From: Marivivens aquimaris | Lineage (GTDB): Bacteria > Pseudomonadota > Alphaproteobacteria > Rhodobacterales > Rhodobacteraceae | Assembly: GCF_015220045.1 (NCBI RefSeq) | Contig: NZ_JADBGB010000005.1 | Coordinates: 1 to 64,000 of the forward strand | Length of the DNA: 64,000 nt | Reading direction: 5' to 3' | Part shown: in pieces, positions 32,275-40,535 of the stretch | Numbering within the stretch: position 1 is the first letter of the stretch | Layout of the letters: each line of letters starts with the position of its first letter | The notes under the pieces: model-generated | Database searches by the model: none | What the model was told of the DNA's origin: nothing | Seen by the model: only the letters and a program-made list of their open reading frames with translations | Made by a program: the position numbers and the translations under genes

Positions 32275-33156
32275 ATGCCCCTGATTGGCTATGCGCGCGT
32301 CTCCACCGAGGATCAGACCCCCCTGCCCCAGTCTGAGGCACTGCAGTCTGCTGGATGCGCCGAGATCTTTGAAGAGTACGCCTCGGGCGGCAATCGCGCG
32401 CGGCCCGTGCTTGCACGTGTGCTGGAGCGGATTGGCAAGGGCGACACGCTGGTCGTCGTGCGGATCGACCGGCTTGCGCGGTCTTTGTCGCACCTACTTG
32501 AGGTGATCGAAAGACTGGAGGGCAAGGGGGCGTTCTTCCGCTCGCTCCAGGACCCGATCGACACTGCCTCGCCCCAGGGCAAGTTCACGTTGCAGGTTCT
32601 GGGCGCTGCGGCTGAGTTCGAACGCGCCCTGATCCGCGAGCGTACCAAAGCCGGACTTGCCTCGGCACGCTCAAAGGGCCGCGTCGGCGGCAACCCAGGT
32701 CTTCGCGCCAGGGACCCTGAAGCGCTGCGCAAGGTGCGGCTGGCGCGACAGGACGGCTACATGGAGCGCTTGAACGAGACAGCGCAGGATTGGGTGCCCC
32801 ATGTGCGCCGTTTGCGCCCCGATATGGCTTGGGAAGACGTCCTGCGGATCATCAATGGCCCCCTGCCCCATGATCGGCGCTGGACGCAAAGCCGCCTGCT
32901 CCGCGCCGTGAAGGCATACGTGGCGGACGGATTCCTGCCCGCTGAAGTGCTTGGACGCGCTGGACGTCGCGAAACCGACGATCGCCTGCCTGCGATTGTC
33001 GCCGCAATCAAAGGTGCTGACCCCGAGATCACCTTGCAGGCAATCTGCGACCGACTGGAATCCATGCGTGAGCGCACCCCTCGCGGTCGCACCAGCTGGC
33101 AGCCTTCCTCGGTCAGAATGCTGCTGGAGCGTGCTGAAAAGCTGGGGCTCCTCTGA
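32275..33156 (+). CDS. Serine recombinase (resolvase/invertase family)
   Basis: A 293-residue protein. The catalytic domain is complete: Ser10 in IGYARVSTEDQ, then VVRIDRLARS and AAEFERALIRERT. It is longer than Tn3-type resolvases (~185 residues). The extra C-terminal part (residues ~150-293) has no classical short HTH, but contains two similar blocks (WEDVLRIIN..WTQSRLLRAVKAYV and EITLQAICDRLES..WQPSSVRMLLERA) that probably form the DNA-binding part. Next to repABC, its likely job is resolving plasmid multimers. Confidence 0.85.
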   Translation: MPLIGYARVSTEDQTPLPQSEALQSAGCAEIFEEYASGGNRARPVLARVLERIGKGDTLVVVRIDRLARSLSHLLEVIERLEGKGAFFRSLQDPIDTASPQGKFTLQVLGAAAEFERALIRERTKAGLASARSKGRVGGNPGLRARDPEALRKVRLARQDGYMERLNETAQDWVPHVRRLRPDMAWEDVLRIINGPLPHDRRWTQSRLLRAVKAYVADGFLPAEVLGRAGRRETDDRLPAIVAAIKGADPEITLQAICDRLESMRERTPRGRTSWQPSSVRMLLERAEKLGLL

Positions 33157-33206
33157 GGATCACACTTGTGTTGGCCTAACCGATTGCCACTAAATCTAGA
33201 AAGTGC

Positions 33207-33235
33207 TTGCACGAATCTGGTTGGTCGGGCAATAG
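33207..33235 (+). promoter_or_regulatory. Candidate repABC promoter
   Basis: TTGCAC (33207-33212), a 17-base spacer and CAATAG (33230-33235), about 56 bases upstream of repA. Downstream, an interrupted CGCGC...CGCGC repeat (33248-33272) may be part of the RepA/RepB operator. Confidence 0.45.
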
Positions 33236-33290
33236 TCTCGAAAAATAACGCGCGGTCACATAAAAAACGCGCCCACGGATCGGGGCAGAC

Positions 33291-34484
33291 ATGAGCGAAG
33301 CAGAGCAGGATCTAGACATCGCCATCGGGCACTACGCGGAACTTCTCGCGTCGAACCTGCATGCTCAGCGCGCCGCACACTTCCCTCCGGATGCAAAGAA
33401 GGTGATGCGCACTTTGACCAGCGGCGAAGCTGCTGAGCTCCTTGGCGTCGACCATACCTATCTTAGGAAGCTTCATCGAGAAGGAAAGATCGTTGACGTC
33501 GAGACGACGGCTGGAAGTCATCGTCGCTATACTCTCGACGATATCTGGGAAATCCGGCAGACGCTTGAAGGAAACGCAAAAAAGTCTGGAACTTACGTGC
33601 CTGGGCGTCGCGACGGTGACGAGCTTCAAGTTATTTCAGTGGTGAACTTCAAGGGCGGGTCTGGCAAAACGACGACGTCTGCTCACCTCGCTCAGCGCTT
33701 GGCGCTCAATGGGTACAGGGTTCTTGCGATCGATCTCGACCCCCAAGCATCTCTTTCGGCTCTTCACGGAATCCAGCCAGAACTCGACCTTATGGAGGGC
33801 GGAACCCTCTATGATGCCGTTCGCTATGACGATCCGGTTCCGATCGCCGAAGTGATCCGCAAGACCTACATCCGCGGCCTTGATCTTATCCCGGGCAACC
33901 TTGAACTCATGGAGTTCGAGCACGAGACGCCTGCTGCTATCCAGCGAGGCGGAGCGAAAGCGTTCTTCGCGAGAGTTCATGACGCACTCGATAGTGTTGA
34001 AGCGAACTACGACGTTGTTGTGATCGACTGCCCGCCGCAGCTTGGTTTCTTGACGATGTCAGCACTTTCCGCGTCCTCGGGTGTCCTCGTGACGGTTCAC
34101 CCGCAGATGCTCGACCTCATGTCGATGTCCCAATTTCTGCGAATGACCGCGGATCTCCTGGGAGTGATCAGGGATGCAGGCGCAAATCTGCGCTTCGATT
34201 GGCTGCGCTTTTTGCCAACGCGATACAAAGTCGGCGACGCGCCACAAACCGAAGTCATCGCTTTCATTCGCGGACTGTTCGGGAGGTCGGTCCTGACCAA
34301 TCACATGGTTGAATCGACCGCAATTTCTGATGCCGGCTTGACCAAGCAAACGCTCTACGAAGCTGACAAGAAGGACTTCACGCGTCAGACGTTTGATCGT
34401 GCGATCGAATCCATGAACGCAGTGAACGATGAGATCGCTGAAATCATCCAGAACACATGGGGGCGGAATGGCAAGAAAGCCTAA
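33291..34484 (+). CDS. repA: RepA, ParA-type partition ATPase of the repABC operon
   Basis: A 397-residue ParA-family protein. An N-terminal MerR-like HTH (LTSGEAAELLGVDHTYLRKLHREGK, residues ~41-67) lets it bind the operon promoter. The deviant Walker A is KGGSGKTT (121-128); Walker B lies in VVVIDCPPQLG. With RepB and parS it segregates the plasmid, and RepA-ADP with RepB represses the operon. Length and domain order fit RepA of repABC replicons. The repB start lies 17 bases inside its 3' end. Confidence 0.95.
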   Translation: MSEAEQDLDIAIGHYAELLASNLHAQRAAHFPPDAKKVMRTLTSGEAAELLGVDHTYLRKLHREGKIVDVETTAGSHRRYTLDDIWEIRQTLEGNAKKSGTYVPGRRDGDELQVISVVNFKGGSGKTTTSAHLAQRLALNGYRVLAIDLDPQASLSALHGIQPELDLMEGGTLYDAVRYDDPVPIAEVIRKTYIRGLDLIPGNLELMEFEHETPAAIQRGGAKAFFARVHDALDSVEANYDVVVIDCPPQLGFLTMSALSASSGVLVTVHPQMLDLMSMSQFLRMTADLLGVIRDAGANLRFDWLRFLPTRYKVGDAPQTEVIAFIRGLFGRSVLTNHMVESTAISDAGLTKQTLYEADKKDFTRQTFDRAIESMNAVNDEIAEIIQNTWGRNGKKA

Positions 34485-35397
34485 ACTTGGCCTGCCGCTG
34501 CAGACCCTTCGCAACGCTCCTGACGCTCTTGAAGGGCGCCGACTGCGTGGCGGTGTATTTGAAATCGATCCGGCGCAGATTATTACCGAAGGACGATTGG
34601 ATGACAGGCTTCAGATTGAAGTTGAGGGCCTGAAGAATTCAATCTCCAAGAACGGTCAGCGTGTGCCTGTCTTGGTCCGCCCACTGGAAGGCGATCGCTA
34701 CAACCTGATCTATGGCCGCAGACGCCTGGAAGCATGTCGCGAGCTCGGGATCAAAGTTCGAGCCATCGTCACGGAAGTTGATGGTGATCAAGCGCTTCGA
34801 GATCAGCTACTCGAGAACCAAGAGCGTCGTGATCTGAGCTTTATTGAACGTGCGCTTGTTGCGACGGCGCTTCTGGACGGTGACCATTTGGAAGGGGCTG
34901 AGCGTACCAATCGAGGTGTCGCCGAAGTCCTTAACCTCCACGAAGCTGGGGTTTCACAACTCTTGAGTGTCGTTCGGACGGTCGGCGAGGATCTCATCCA
35001 GGCAATTGGTGCGGCTCCCGGGATTGGTCGCCCGAGATGGGAAGAGCTCAAAAAGGCTTTGGGTGTCTACGACGGTGATCGAGACCAACTGCAAGCCGTA
35101 GCTCATGCAGCCAAGTCCGAAAGTTCCGGCTCGGTCGATGAGGTTTCTGAGCGTGCGTTTCTCGCAGTTCTGGCAGCTGCGAAGAGCCCAGAGAAGAAAG
35201 CAAACCCGTTTAGAAAGGGCGTGCCTGCTTTGGCGATCCCCGGTGTCGGAGCTGCGACGGTTAAGACCGGCCGCCAAGGAAAGCAGCTTAAACTCGATCT
35301 GACTACGGATGAACCTGATTTTATCAGCTGGTTGGAGGGCAATGCCCCAAAGCTGATTACCGAGCTTCATGAGCGCTGGAAGCGTTCAGGAGACTGA
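34468..35397 (+). CDS. repB: RepB, ParB-type centromere-binding protein of repABC
   Basis: A 309-residue protein. The N-terminal ParB/Spo0J domain contains the arginine-rich NLIYGRRRLEACRELG box and LLENQERRDLSFIERA. A central HTH (TNRGVAEVLNLHEAGVSQLLSVV) should bind parS. The start ATG 34468 overlaps repA and has a GGCGGA upstream. Its likely targets are the two 16-bp palindromes at the end of repC. Confidence 0.94.
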   Translation: MARKPKLGLPLQTLRNAPDALEGRRLRGGVFEIDPAQIITEGRLDDRLQIEVEGLKNSISKNGQRVPVLVRPLEGDRYNLIYGRRRLEACRELGIKVRAIVTEVDGDQALRDQLLENQERRDLSFIERALVATALLDGDHLEGAERTNRGVAEVLNLHEAGVSQLLSVVRTVGEDLIQAIGAAPGIGRPRWEELKKALGVYDGDRDQLQAVAHAAKSESSGSVDEVSERAFLAVLAAAKSPEKKANPFRKGVPALAIPGVGAATVKTGRQGKQLKLDLTTDEPDFISWLEGNAPKLITELHERWKRSGD

Positions 35398-35434
35398 GGA
35401 AGAGCAACCAACAAGAAGGAGGCACGATACAGGC

Positions 35435-35525
35435 AAAAAGAAAAAGGCCCCGAGAAGCTAGCTTCACGAGACCTTTGTAAGGTTTCGCACCGGGATCAGC
35501 CCGCTACAAAATCTCAGTTTTCGCA
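35435..35525 (-). ncRNA. Antisense RNA (ctRNA / incA-type) between repB and repC
   Basis: On the minus strand there is a promoter TTGCGG (35560-35555), a 17-base spacer and TACATT (35537-35532). About 60 bases further lies a strong intrinsic terminator: a ~14-bp stem (35473-35446, around GAAGCT-AGCTTC) followed by TTTTTCTTTTT (35445-35435). The predicted transcript is ~90 nt, antisense to the repC leader. This is exactly where repABC plasmids encode the small antisense RNA that limits repC expression and sets incompatibility. Confidence 0.85.
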
Positions 35526-35610
35526 CTTCTGAATGTAGCGTTCCGGCCCCTACCCCGCAAGCGCAAAGCGATTCGCGGGCCGCAGAAATTTTGCCTTCGT
35601 GAACGTTTTC

Positions 35611-36822
35611 ATGGAGTACACACCGATTTCGCCGTTTATGCGGCCGATCTCGCACGCCCATCTGCGCGTGATCGAGCGACCCGAGGCATCTGTTCCGGGC
35701 AGACCCGTCAACAAGTGGGAACTCCTGCGCGAGCTCTCCAAGGCGCAAGCGGCCTTTGGCGTGTCAGAACGTGATCTAACTGTTTTGCAGGGGCTCCTCA
35801 GCTTCTTTCCAGACGATGCACTTGGCGGGAACGCCGAGATGGTAGTCTTCCCCTCGAACAAGGCGATCTGTGAGCGCCTGAATGGTATGCCCTGCTCCAC
35901 TATGCGTCGTCACCTCGCGCGTCTTGTCGAGGCTGGTTTGCTCCAGCGGCGTGATAGCCCCAATGGAAAGCGCTATGTCCGCAAGCACGGCGAAGAGCGC
36001 GTCGCCTTTGGCTTCGATCTTTCCCCGCTCTACTGCCAGTCCGAGGAGATAGCACGGGCCGCAGAGGCCGTACGTGAGGCTGAGGAGCGCGTCAGGCGTC
36101 TGAGAGAGGTTGTAAGCCTCATGCGGCGTGATCTCGCGGCCCTCGCGGAGCTCGGAGACGAGATGCAGCCAGGCCTAGGCATCTGGGACCAGCTTCGTGA
36201 CAAGGCTATCCTCACAGCGCGCGCGCTTCGCCGCAAGCTTTCAATTGAGGACCTCGCGGCCTATCGAGCCGATCTTGAAGCTCTCCTCGATCAGGCACGC
36301 AACATCATTGATGGCTCTGAAACAGAAGAAATGAACACCAATGATGCTCGATCTGAGCGTCACCATCATAATTCAAATAAAGAATTTATAGATCTTGAAC
36401 CTGCTTTAGAAAAAAGCGGGGGGGCGGCCGGCGTGCCAGATGTGGACAGGGATGAGTCCGTGGCTGACGTCGATGAACAGGACACAAGACACCTACCAAA
36501 GATCCCGCTGCACCTAGTGATCGCGGCATGTCCCTCGCTCAAGACCTTCTACCAAGGCGAAATCCGGCATTGGCACCAGCTTTTCGATGCGGCATGCCAT
36601 GTGCGACCAGCCATGGGGATCAGTGCATCTGCATGGGAAGAAGCGCAGCGGTTCATGGGTCCGGAGCAAGCGTCGATCGTCGTTTCTGCCATGCTGGAAC
36701 GCTTTGAGGACATCAGATCGCCTGGTGGATACTTGCGAGCTCTGACTGCCAAAGCTGTGGCCGGTGAGTTTTCCTGTGGGCCGATGGTCATGGCATTGAT
36801 GGGACGACGATCTGCAGCTTAA
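35611..36822 (+). CDS. repC: RepC, replication initiator of repABC
   Basis: A 403-residue initiator. It starts MEYTPISPFMRPI, the usual beginning of RepC, which favours ATG 35611 over an in-frame GTG 12 bases earlier. The N-terminal half contains winged helices (LNGMPCSTMRRHLARLVEAGLLQRRDSPNG). The C-terminal block (SPGGYLRALTAKAVAGEFSCGPMVMALMG) is typical. An A+T-rich segment inside the gene should be oriV. The first parS-like palindrome overlaps the stop codon. Expression is presumably limited by the antisense RNA upstream. Confidence 0.95.
   Translation: MEYTPISPFMRPISHAHLRVIERPEASVPGRPVNKWELLRELSKAQAAFGVSERDLTVLQGLLSFFPDDALGGNAEMVVFPSNKAICERLNGMPCSTMRRHLARLVEAGLLQRRDSPNGKRYVRKHGEERVAFGFDLSPLYCQSEEIARAAEAVREAEERVRRLREVVSLMRRDLAALAELGDEMQPGLGIWDQLRDKAILTARALRRKLSIEDLAAYRADLEALLDQARNIIDGSETEEMNTNDARSERHHHNSNKEFIDLEPALEKSGGAAGVPDVDRDESVADVDEQDTRHLPKIPLHLVIAACPSLKTFYQGEIRHWHQLFDAACHVRPAMGISASAWEEAQRFMGPEQASIVVSAMLERFEDIRSPGGYLRALTAKAVAGEFSCGPMVMALMGRRSAA
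36355..36415 (+). other. Probable oriV within repC (A+T-rich segment)
   Basis: A strongly A+T-rich stretch (for example AATTCAAATAAAGAATTTA) inside the otherwise GC-rich repC gene, at the place where repABC replicons have their origin. It encodes a poorly conserved linker between the DNA-binding half and the C-terminal block. Confidence 0.6.
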
Positions 36823-36833
36823 CAGCTGTTAAG
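36818..36833. repeat. parS: parS-like palindrome, copy 1
   Basis: CTTAACAGCTGTTAAG, a perfect 16-bp palindrome that overlaps the repC stop codon. It matches the repABC parS consensus GTT-N2-C-N-GC-N-G-N2-AAC at every fixed position except the outermost pair (C/G instead of G/C). Confidence 0.78.
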
Positions 36834-36875
36834 GTTGAGAGACTGCGTACTGTTCCGCCACCTCGGGACTGACGA

Positions 36876-36891
36876 CTTAACAGCTGTTAAG
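36876..36891. repeat. parS: parS-like palindrome, copy 2
   Basis: An identical CTTAACAGCTGTTAAG copy, 58 bp after the first. Two identical perfect palindromes directly downstream of repC strongly suggest RepB binding sites (centromere). Confidence 0.78.
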
Positions 36892-36962
36892 GTCCTGTCT
36901 CGGGAGTGTCAAAACAGGAGAGGGAAAGGTTTGTTGGTTGGAGGGGTGACGGGAAGTGAGAT

Positions 36963-36979
36963 CGGAAGAGTGGCTTCCG
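36963..36979 (+). promoter_or_regulatory. Leader stem-loop upstream of the ParB-like gene
   Basis: Stem CGGAAG/CTTCCG with loop AGTGG, followed by GCGCCCGTC and the GGAG ribosome-binding site. It is one of several similar leader hairpins in this replicon (see also 51730 and 53609). Confidence 0.5.
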
Positions 36980-37002
36980 GCGCCCGTCGTGGAGAAGATC
37001 TG

Positions 37003-39171
37003 ATGGCAAAATCTGCCCAGAAAGTTACCCTGTCCCCGTCCCGGGATATCCCCTTCGATAAGCTCGTGCTGAGCCAATCCAACGTCCGGCGCATCAAGGC
37101 CGGCATCTCGGTCGAGGAACTGGCCGAAGACATCGCCCGCCGCGGATTGCTGCAGAGCCTAAGCGTCCGCCCCGTTCTGGCGGATGATGGGTCCGAGACC
37201 GGTAAGTTCGAAATCCCCGCTGGCGGTCGGCGCTTCCAGGCCCTGTCTCTGCTGGTGAAGCAGAAACGCCTGGCCAAGACGACGCCCATCCCTTGCATCG
37301 TGCGGGATGCCGATTCCGCGATCCTCGCCGAAGACGACTCGCTCGCTGAGAACATGCAGCGCGCTGCCCTGCATCCGCTCGATCAGTTCCGTGCCTTCGT
37401 GGCGCTTCGGGAGAAGGGTCAAGGCGATGAAGAGATCGCGGCCGCTTTCTTCGTCACGCCGCAGGTGGTGAAACAGCGCCTGAAACTCGCCGCCGTGGCC
37501 CCTGCCCTGCTCGAGCTCTACGCCGAGGACGAGATGACGCTGGAGCAGCTGATGGCCTTCACGGTCAATCCGGATCACGAGCGTCAGGTTCAGGTCTGGG
37601 GGGCGATCAAGTCGTCCTGGAACAAGGAGCCCTACCAGATCCGGCGATTCCTGACGGAAACCTCGGTGCGCGCCTCTGACCGTCGTGCGGCTTTTATCGG
37701 TGTCGGGGCCTATGAGGCTGCTGGCGGCACCATGTTGCATGACCTGTTTCAGGGCGATGATGGTGGCTGGCTGGAAGACCCGGCCCTGCTCGATCGTCTG
37801 GTCAGCGAGAAACTTCAGGCTGAAGCCGAAGCCATAGCAATCGAGGGCTGGAAGTGGGTCGAGGTCTCGCTTGACCTGCCCTATGGCTATACCCACGGCC
37901 TGCGCCGGTTGTCCGGCGACCCGGCGCCGATGACGGACGACGAAGGCGTGGCGCACGCCAAACTGCTTGCCGAGTATCGGGTGCTCGAAGAGGAATACGC
38001 CGGTCAAGATGAATTCCCCGAAGAGGTCGATGCGCGACTTGGCGCGTTGGAAGTGGCGATGGAGAAACTCGAGGCCCGGCCGCTGATCTTCGACGCGGAG
38101 GAGGTCGCGCGGGCAGGGGCTTTCGTGACGCTTGACCGCTATGGCGAGCTTGCCGTTTATCGGGGCTTTGTCCGGCCCGAGGATGAACCTCGGCAAGATG
38201 CCGACGTCCACAGCGGTGAACAGGCGGCAGACGGGCAGGGCGTTGAACTTTCAACGGGAAGCAAAGTGGATGGTATCGGCCATGGCACGGTGATCACCTC
38301 TGCCGGTCAAGCGCTTGGCGCGAACATGCCCGACGACGAGGACGATGGTGCGTTGAAGCCCTTGCCTGAGCGGCTGATCATGGAGTTGACGGCGCACCGG
38401 ACATTGGCACTGCGGGAAGCTGTCGGGCGCTCACCTGACGTCGCGTTGACACTGCTGCTCCTGAAGCTCGTCAATGACACGTTCCGGACGTCCAGTTCGG
38501 CCGGCAGCTGCCTCGAGGCCTCGGTGCGTCACGTCTATATGTCGGCGCAGGCGAGCGATCTGAAGGACAGCGTGGTAGCCAAGCTGGTTGACGATCGTCA
38601 TGCGGAGTGGGAGGCCGACCTGCCGCTCGGCGACGGTGCCGCTCTCTGGGATTACCTGGCTTCCCTCGATCAAGGGAGCCGGCTTTCGCTGCTCGCGCAT
38701 TGCCTCAGCTTCGGGATCAACGCGCTCCATGAGAAGGTGAACCCCTATGGTGCCGGTATCTCCGCCAGCGGCTTGACCAAGCGGATGACCCAGTCCGACT
38801 TGGTCGCACAGGCGGTCGAACTCGACATGGTCGAGGCGGGTTGGGAGCCGACGGCCGATACCTACCTGAACCGCGTGCCCAAGGCACGGATACTCGAGGC
38901 CGTGCGCGAGGCGAAAGGGGAGGGGACGGCGCAACTCCTCGAACATTTGAAGAAGGGTGAGATGGCGACCGAAGCCGAGCGTCTGCTGAAAGGCAGCGGC
39001 TGGTTGCCGGAGGTTCTTCGCCGTCACGATCTGGCAGCACTCGACGAGGCGGAAGGGCGGGGGGCGTCTGCGCCCGTTTCCGACGCCGGCCAGACCGAGG
39101 ATGTCGACCTTCCCGCCTTCCTCACCGCTGACCTGCCGGTTGACGATGCATCGATGATGGCTGCGGAGTGA
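37003..39171 (+). CDS. Large ParB/RepB/Spo0J-domain plasmid protein
   Basis: A 722-residue protein with an N-terminal ParB domain (FDKLVLSQSNVRRIK, EIPAGGRRFQAL, LAENMQRAALHPLDQFRAF) and an HTH region (EEIAAAFFVTPQVVKQRL). A long, mostly helical and acidic C-terminal region of unknown role follows. Such big ParB-domain proteins are frequent on alphaproteobacterial plasmids next to DUF932 and SSB genes; they are not the partition ParB (that is RepB). The ATG 37003 has GGAG 8 bases upstream and a leader hairpin before it. The function is unknown, probably DNA binding or nuclease-like. Confidence 0.85.
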   Translation: MAKSAQKVTLSPSRDIPFDKLVLSQSNVRRIKAGISVEELAEDIARRGLLQSLSVRPVLADDGSETGKFEIPAGGRRFQALSLLVKQKRLAKTTPIPCIVRDADSAILAEDDSLAENMQRAALHPLDQFRAFVALREKGQGDEEIAAAFFVTPQVVKQRLKLAAVAPALLELYAEDEMTLEQLMAFTVNPDHERQVQVWGAIKSSWNKEPYQIRRFLTETSVRASDRRAAFIGVGAYEAAGGTMLHDLFQGDDGGWLEDPALLDRLVSEKLQAEAEAIAIEGWKWVEVSLDLPYGYTHGLRRLSGDPAPMTDDEGVAHAKLLAEYRVLEEEYAGQDEFPEEVDARLGALEVAMEKLEARPLIFDAEEVARAGAFVTLDRYGELAVYRGFVRPEDEPRQDADVHSGEQAADGQGVELSTGSKVDGIGHGTVITSAGQALGANMPDDEDDGALKPLPERLIMELTAHRTLALREAVGRSPDVALTLLLLKLVNDTFRTSSSAGSCLEASVRHVYMSAQASDLKDSVVAKLVDDRHAEWEADLPLGDGAALWDYLASLDQGSRLSLLAHCLSFGINALHEKVNPYGAGISASGLTKRMTQSDLVAQAVELDMVEAGWEPTADTYLNRVPKARILEAVREAKGEGTAQLLEHLKKGEMATEAERLLKGSGWLPEVLRRHDLAALDEAEGRGASAPVSDAGQTEDVDLPAFLTADLPVDDASMMAAE

Positions 39172-39236
39172 TCCGCGCCATCCGAGGGCGGGGAAACCCA
39201 CCCTCAATCAATTAAAAATCAACAATATCAATGTGA

Positions 39237-39258
39237 TGAATGCAATTTTGTGCATTCA
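39237..39258. promoter_or_regulatory. Inverted repeat before a small plasmid gene
   Basis: TGAATGCA (39237-39244) and TGCATTCA (39251-39258) form a perfect 8-bp dyad around ATTTTG, 12 bases before the next start codon. It lies at the end of an A+T-rich promoter-like stretch. It could be an operator or an mRNA hairpin that hides the start region. Confidence 0.5.
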
Positions 39259-39270
39259 GGATGAGGAATC

Positions 39271-39744
39271 ATGTCTGCAACCACCATTCTCGATACCGCG
39301 CCCCTGGGCGCGCTCATTCGCTACACCGACAACAGTCCGAAACCTCCTGCGCGGTTCACGAAGAAGCTCGCGGCCTGGGAACGCTCGAACGGCCTCGGCC
39401 GTCTCGTCAAGAAGGAGCCGCCGCGGCCCTATCCAACCTGGACGGCGCCGGCGTCGTTCACGCTGCACGAGGGGAACTTCTCCTCGGACGGGGTCATTCT
39501 CGTCACCATCATGCGAACGCATTCGGCTGACAGTGCGTTGACCTTCGAGGTAGCAGAGGAACCGAGGCCCGGACAGGTGCGCGTCCTGCTGGATTTTGGC
39601 GGCTGCACGGAGCTGCTCCACCTGGCCGAGTCTGTCGCGGCTGCCGAGCTCTGGATCGCCAGAGAAGGCTATCGCAATGCGCGGCTGGAGATTGTCGGCG
39701 AAGAAGGCGCTGCTAGGGCAGGGGGCGCGGAGCTTGCCGCCTGA
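39271..39744 (+). CDS. Conserved plasmid protein of unknown function
   Basis: A 157-residue soluble protein with no signal peptide. The beginning has PPARFTKKLAAWERSNGLGRLVKKEPPRPYPTW and the end FGGCTELLHLAESVAAAELWIAREGYRNARLEI. The basic, Pro/Lys-rich first third could contact nucleic acid. I recognise it only as a type of protein found in the same neighbourhood on related plasmids, not by function. A GATGAGG ribosome-binding site precedes the ATG. Confidence 0.7.
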   Translation: MSATTILDTAPLGALIRYTDNSPKPPARFTKKLAAWERSNGLGRLVKKEPPRPYPTWTAPASFTLHEGNFSSDGVILVTIMRTHSADSALTFEVAEEPRPGQVRVLLDFGGCTELLHLAESVAAAELWIAREGYRNARLEIVGEEGAARAGGAELAA

Positions 39745-40131
39745 GCCTACGTAGAACCCAAGGGGCCCGCCAAAGCGCGGGCCTCTCACCCATCACGACC
39801 CTGTCCCGCGAGATCGCGGGGCACCATAGGATCCAATCCATCAAGGAGAGAGATCTTACCCAAGAGCCTGCCCGGGAGGCTGGCCGCGATAGCATCAGCG
39901 GGACACTAGGCTCCAGTCAGCGGTCGCACCATCCCCCGCTCGCCATTCCCTTCCTTGCCCCGAATTCTGTCTTCGAGATCAACCCGCGAGGGGTCGGACT
40001 ACGGGCGAACCCGTGCCGCCGGGTGGATTCGGACGAGCCGAACGCACCCGGTGATGTCAGCCAGTCTTCGGGCCTGCGGGGTCCTGTCGCGCGGGGGATG
40101 GTCCTCCGCCTCCAAGACAGGAGCCAAACAG
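39745..40131. other. Intergenic region with hairpins
   Basis: It contains CCCGCGA-GA-TCGCGGG (39802-39817), a 7-bp perfect stem that may end the preceding transcript. Just before the next gene a stem GCGGGGGA/TCCTCCGC with loop TGG lies at 40090-40108. Open frames here look non-coding. Confidence 0.4.
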
Positions 40132-40296
40132 ATGTCCCGCAAAGATGCTCACGCCTTCGCCGCTTCCCTTGCCGCCACGCTCATGGTCTCGATCGTCGTC
40201 TTCCAGGCCGGTGATGGAACCTATGGCGCCGTCCCCGCAGATGAAATCGACGGAGACGAGGTCGTGATCGTCTCGGAATACGATCCCTTCGGGTGA
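40132..40296 (+). CDS. Small protein with one hydrophobic segment
   Basis: A 54-residue protein: MSRKDAHAFAASLAATLMVS gives a short hydrophobic segment (residues ~8-25), followed by an acidic tail (ADEIDGDEVVIVSEYDPFG). AGGAG lies 9 bases before the ATG. The size, ribosome-binding site and the terminator right at its stop support a real gene. It may be a small membrane or exported peptide. Confidence 0.55.
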   Translation: MSRKDAHAFAASLAATLMVSIVVFQAGDGTYGAVPADEIDGDEVVIVSEYDPFG

Positions 40297-40313
40297 GGCT
40301 ACGGCCTCACTTT
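40293..40313 (+). terminator. Intrinsic terminator-like hairpin
   Basis: GTGAGGC-TACG-GCCTCAC (7-bp perfect stem) followed by TTT. It overlaps the stop codon of the 54-residue gene. Confidence 0.6.
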
Positions 40314-40535
40314 CCGAGGGCCCGAGCGTGCCGTAGGTGTGCCCCTGGGCATATCACCGACAAAGACAACTGCGTTGCCGGCCTAAGGAAAGCCGATCTG
40401 CGGCCCTGAGCAGATCGTGGTGCGCACGGGTTGGGCGGGGAGCGGACATGCGCAGTTGCGGCGAAGCCCTCAAAGACTATTAGTTGGCCCTACCAAAGCC
40501 GACCTTTGCAACACTCGTTCAATCTGACACCGTGC

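Noticed and set aside
39955..40131. Upstream extension of the 54-residue small gene
   Set aside because: The open frame reaches further, but AGGAG and the hairpin place the start at 40132, and the upstream residues look random.
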